Source: an uncultured Lachnospiraceae bacterium (lineage in GTDB: Bacteria > Bacillota > Clostridia > Lachnospirales > Lachnospiraceae). From it: 16,757 nucleotides of DNA. Below, piece by piece: positions 14,284-16,757 of this stretch (its first letter is position 1; the number at the start of each line of letters is the position of its first letter). Location: the NCBI GenBank assembly GCA_900554205.1, contig USGM01000072.1, positions 1-16,757 on the forward strand, in the 5' to 3' direction. The position numbers and the translations under genes were made by a program. The notes under the pieces are model-generated. The model did not search any database, was not told the origin of the DNA, and was given only the letters and a program-made list of their open reading frames with translations.

Positions 14284-15039
14284 ATGACCGGAAACTTTTC
14301 AGGGATAGGGTATGAATTTCTTGATCCGACAGAGAATTTTCTGTACGAGGCGAGAGAAACCGGAAAGACGCACACGCCTTTCCGCTATGAAATTCTATTG
14401 TTCAATTCAATCCAAAACGGAGATGTCGAGGGTGTGACTGCTGCCATAAATTTATATAAAGGCTCCGGACTCATTATCGGTCATATGTCCGATCACCCTT
14501 TAAGGGAAATCCATTACTGGGCAGTATCTACCGTCGCCATAGCAATCCACTACGCCATTCTGGGCGGTCTGGACGAGAGCGAGGCTTACCAGCTGAGTGA
14601 CCGGTATATTCAGGAGATCGACTCTTTTCAGACGATGGAAAAATGTATCGATTATCTCTGCGAAAAGGCGCTTGAGCTTGTCATGCGGGTAAAAGATAAC
14701 ACGATTCCTATGTGTTACAACACTTTGATTAACAGATGCGTCCACTTCATACATGTGAATCTTCACAGTCGTCTGAAGATCGAAACCATCGCCGAGAACC
14801 TTCATGTGTCCCGGGATTATCTTTCCAAGGCGTTTAAAAAGGCTACAAATATTTCCATCCATCAGTACATTCTGGATCAGAAATTAACTGAGGCGAAGAA
14901 AATGCTTGCAGCCGGAATGTCCGTCAACGAGGTGAGCTATACGCTCTGCTTCTGCAACGAGAGCCACTTTATACAATTATTTAAGGGGAAATATCACATG
15001 ACGCCGTTTTGCTATTCCTGTCTGGGGCAAAATCAATAG
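14284..15039 (+). CDS. AraC-family transcriptional regulator
   Basis: The 251-residue DNA-binding protein is the probable local regulator of the GH3-symporter operon. Residues 1-140 form the helical N-terminal region typical of a Firmicute AraC group, with HPLREIHYWAVST and ILGGLDESEAYQLSDRYIQEID (about 71-114) rather than an obvious cupin. The C-terminal AraC domain has two helix-turn-helix motifs: IETIAENLHVSRDYLSKAFK (166-185) and about 213-235 with SVNEVSYTLCFCNESHFIQLFK; the usual GMTPxxYR end appears as HMTPFCYS. ATG 14284 has GGGGG 8 nt upstream; a longer frame from 14170 has no ribosome site and would cover the promoter and operator. The last 59 nt overlap the 3' end of the convergent hydrolase gene. 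Effector is probably the sugar or product of the locus. Confidence 0.85.
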   Translation: MTGNFSGIGYEFLDPTENFLYEARETGKTHTPFRYEILLFNSIQNGDVEGVTAAINLYKGSGLIIGHMSDHPLREIHYWAVSTVAIAIHYAILGGLDESEAYQLSDRYIQEIDSFQTMEKCIDYLCEKALELVMRVKDNTIPMCYNTLINRCVHFIHVNLHSRLKIETIAENLHVSRDYLSKAFKKATNISIHQYILDQKLTEAKKMLAAGMSVNEVSYTLCFCNESHFIQLFKGKYHMTPFCYSCLGQNQ

Positions 15040-15658
15040 AATTCATCACCCATGCGAACGCCTTCGCCGTCCTGAGATCCGGTTCCCTAAAGTGGTTGCC
15101 CGGATTCCATTCCAGTGTACAGCGGATTCCCTGTCCGTCCAGCCATGCATACCCCTCCCGGATGCAGTCACTGACCGTTGACATAATGGGATTTCTGGTC
15201 TTTTCTTCCTTGTCTCCAAGGCTTAGGTAGACAGCCCGGTTCCTGATCTCATGCTGTTTCATATAGTTAATAAATCCGGGAAACCAGACAGACGGCGATG
15301 CCGCAGCGACGCCTGAAAACACACCAGTCTGATAAGCAGCCCACAGCGAAAAAAGTCCGGCAAGAGAATAGCCGCCGAGATAATATGTCCTGCTTCCATC
15401 CGCGCACAATTTCAGAATTTCCTCCAGAAGCTCCGCCGCGCCGTCACCGAAGTCCTCTTTTCCAAACACGGCAGGCGCGTTCCATGGGGACAAATCATGA
15501 TTCCAGCTATCAACCTTCACGGCAATCAACCGGAAATCCATGTGTGTCAGCCTCCGTATTTCAACAGCTTCCTTCTCTATTCCCGGCAGATCATGCTCCC
15601 CGACGGGCTGAATCAAAATAATAGATGCTTCCCGATTTCCGTATTCGTATATAGTCAT
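14981..15658 (-). CDS. Alpha/beta hydrolase, esterase-like
   Basis: The 225-residue cytoplasmic serine hydrolase resembles the putative-esterase (PF00756-like) or carboxylesterase fold. A full triad is visible: Ser98 in GGYSLAG (nucleophile elbow), Asp149 in LSLGDKEEK, and His189 in PGNHF. The conserved SPSVWFPGF after the nucleophile helix is typical of esterase-D-like enzymes. A role in removing acyl groups from sugars would fit the glycosidase nearby but is inference. ATG 15658 is chosen because GGAGGAGAGG lies directly before it at proper spacing; an ATG at 15697 has AGGTAGGA too close. The stop at 14981 lies inside the convergent AraC-type gene, giving a 59-nt tail-to-tail overlap; the last ~15 residues look like an extension. 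Confidence 0.8.
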   Translation of the reverse strand: MTIYEYGNREASIILIQPVGEHDLPGIEKEAVEIRRLTHMDFRLIAVKVDSWNHDLSPWNAPAVFGKEDFGDGAAELLEEILKLCADGSRTYYLGGYSLAGLFSLWAAYQTGVFSGVAAASPSVWFPGFINYMKQHEIRNRAVYLSLGDKEEKTRNPIMSTVSDCIREGYAWLDGQGIRCTLEWNPGNHFREPDLRTAKAFAWVMNSIDFAPDRNSKTASCDISP

Positions 15659-15781
15659 CCTCTCCTCCCGCCTTATATGGTATGCCTGATTCAACATTCC
15701 TACCTGAGCTGTATCTCTTCTCTTTCAGGCAGGAAATCCATTTTTATCCAAGCTATCATAAATCCAACTCTTCAATAGTCT

Positions 15782-16702
15782 TTAAAACAGATCCAGCATA
15801 TTGTCCAGATAAATCTCTTCCCTGACATGTAGCTGGTATTTCGGCTTCGTCAGGTAATAAAGTAAAAATTCCAAAATCAGCGCGCTGCCAAGTCCGCGAC
15901 CCTCGATTTTGAAATTGGAAAATCCCATAGGCAGGTAGACATTTTTGATGTCATAAACACCGATAAAGCCCGGATTTGTCATGGCTTTGGAAAAACGATA
16001 GCCACTGTCTGCGTCCGGGGCAGTGCAGCGGTAATCGGAGCCATCTTCCCCAAGATTTTTGCGGCTGACAGCCTCATAACAGGTTTTCCTGTCCTTACAG
16101 CCTATCCGGCAGCACTCATTGCATAGAAATTCGACTTTATCTTTCTGAATCTCGGACAGCGTATTCCATTTGTCAAAAGCTTTGTTCAGGCGAAAGTCCG
16201 GTACAACATAGCGGAAATCCTCCCTGTCCACTTCGTCTGTAAACTGCTGAAAATCTGTTATGACCTTGGTCGTGGAGGAGACAAAGTAAAGCCCCGGATA
16301 AGTCTTCTTCAGATACTCCAACAGCAGCTCGGAATGAACAATAACACCATTCTGGATGCCTTCGCCCACATTAAGCAAAGCGCAGAGGTTATTACATTTC
16401 CTATCCGAAAGATGTTCCTCTCTGAGCAGGGAATTACTGAATGTCAGCCGGGCTGAGATTCCATACTCCCGCATCAGCGCCAGAATCTCCCGCGGATCAC
16501 GATCACCAATCTCCACACGCCCTCCACCCCAGAGGCAATCTGTGGGCGCGCCATAGATAGAACCGATATCGCACCAATCATAAAAATATTCTCTGTGCTC
16601 ACGAAACAGCGGCAGGAATACCTGATACAGTTCATAAAATTCAAACAAACCGGGAAGGTGGTAGTATGCAGTTTTAGTTTTCGTTTTTTTTTCTTCGTCC
16701 AT
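15782..16702 (-). CDS. U32-peptidase-like TIM-barrel protein with Cys cluster, function unknown
   Basis: The 306-residue product shows features of the U32 peptidase-like superfamily (relatives TrhP, RlhA, UbiU, UbiV, which modify RNA or quinones using an Fe-S cluster): an N-terminal YDWCDIGSIYGAPTDC segment, barrel-like alternation, VVPDFRLNKAFD (166-177), a Cys-rich block (Cys194, 197, 198, 202, 208, plus Cys226), and the superfamily's FKIEGRG signature (264-270). It is shorter than most U32 members and the cysteine spacing differs from what I recall for them, so it may be a separate branch. Probably cytoplasmic and oxygen-sensitive. ATG 16702 has GGGG 5 nt upstream. The frame stays open to the window edge through a TTG at 16756, so a longer N-terminus cannot be ruled out. 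It lies 123 nt upstream of the hydrolase on the same strand. Confidence 0.6.
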   Translation of the reverse strand: MDEEKKTKTKTAYYHLPGLFEFYELYQVFLPLFREHREYFYDWCDIGSIYGAPTDCLWGGGRVEIGDRDPREILALMREYGISARLTFSNSLLREEHLSDRKCNNLCALLNVGEGIQNGVIVHSELLLEYLKKTYPGLYFVSSTTKVITDFQQFTDEVDREDFRYVVPDFRLNKAFDKWNTLSEIQKDKVEFLCNECCRIGCKDRKTCYEAVSRKNLGEDGSDYRCTAPDADSGYRFSKAMTNPGFIGVYDIKNVYLPMGFSNFKIEGRGLGSALILEFLLYYLTKPKYQLHVREEIYLDNMLDLF

Positions 16703-16757
16703 ATGTTCCCCATACAGTCCTTCATGTAAATGAACTACCCCGGGGCAAGCCCTCAAG

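Overview
The window looks like chromosome from a Clostridia/Lachnospiraceae-type gut Firmicute. This is inferred from strong AGGAGG-like ribosome sites, near-balanced GC with AT-rich intergenic gaps, a very large modular wall-type surface protein, a GH3 + GPH-symporter sugar locus with an AraC regulator, and a possible Rpn-type nuclease remnant at the left edge. No tRNA, rRNA, CRISPR array or complete insertion sequence is visible.

Left part (1-3870). A possible fragment of an Rpn/PD-(D/E)XK transposase-like gene is cut by the left edge. Then come two paralogous SAM methyltransferases of the COG3315 (LCM/TcmP-like) group on opposite strands, a repeat-bearing lipoprotein, and a protein of the L-2-amino-thiazoline-4-carboxylic acid (ATC) hydrolase family. 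The two methyltransferase genes are each preceded by a GTTAG-N6-CTAAC palindrome. The lipoprotein and the second methyltransferase diverge from a 53-bp palindrome whose arms carry TTGACA-like -35 boxes. A bidirectional hairpin at 3836-3867 closes this block.

Middle (3873-10833). One minus-strand gene encodes a 2285-residue exported surface protein: signal peptide, Gly-rich beta-helix, FN3/Ig-like domains, YDG and MBG domains, repeated beta modules, a CxxC segment, a conserved C-terminal domain and a sorting-type tail. It has a near-consensus sigma-A promoter, with GTTRGG direct repeats upstream that partly fit a LytTR site.

Right part (10885-16757). A GH3 beta-glycosidase gene overlaps a GPH-family sugar symporter gene by 8 nt. 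The symporter seems to have lost transmembrane helices 8-11 by an in-frame internal deletion. An AraC-type regulator is divergent from the GH3 gene; between them lie two 14-bp direct repeats exactly 21 bp apart, the geometry expected for AraC-family binding. An esterase-like alpha/beta hydrolase overlaps the 3' end of the regulator tail to tail, and a U32-peptidase-like protein with a cysteine cluster lies at the right edge.

Several starts were revised from the longest open frame on ribosome-site evidence: 1212, 2150 (TTG), 2328, 14284, 15658 and 16702. I see no obvious new multi-gene machine. The best leads are the shared methyltransferase operators, the deleted symporter, the AraC-type repeats and the U32-like protein.
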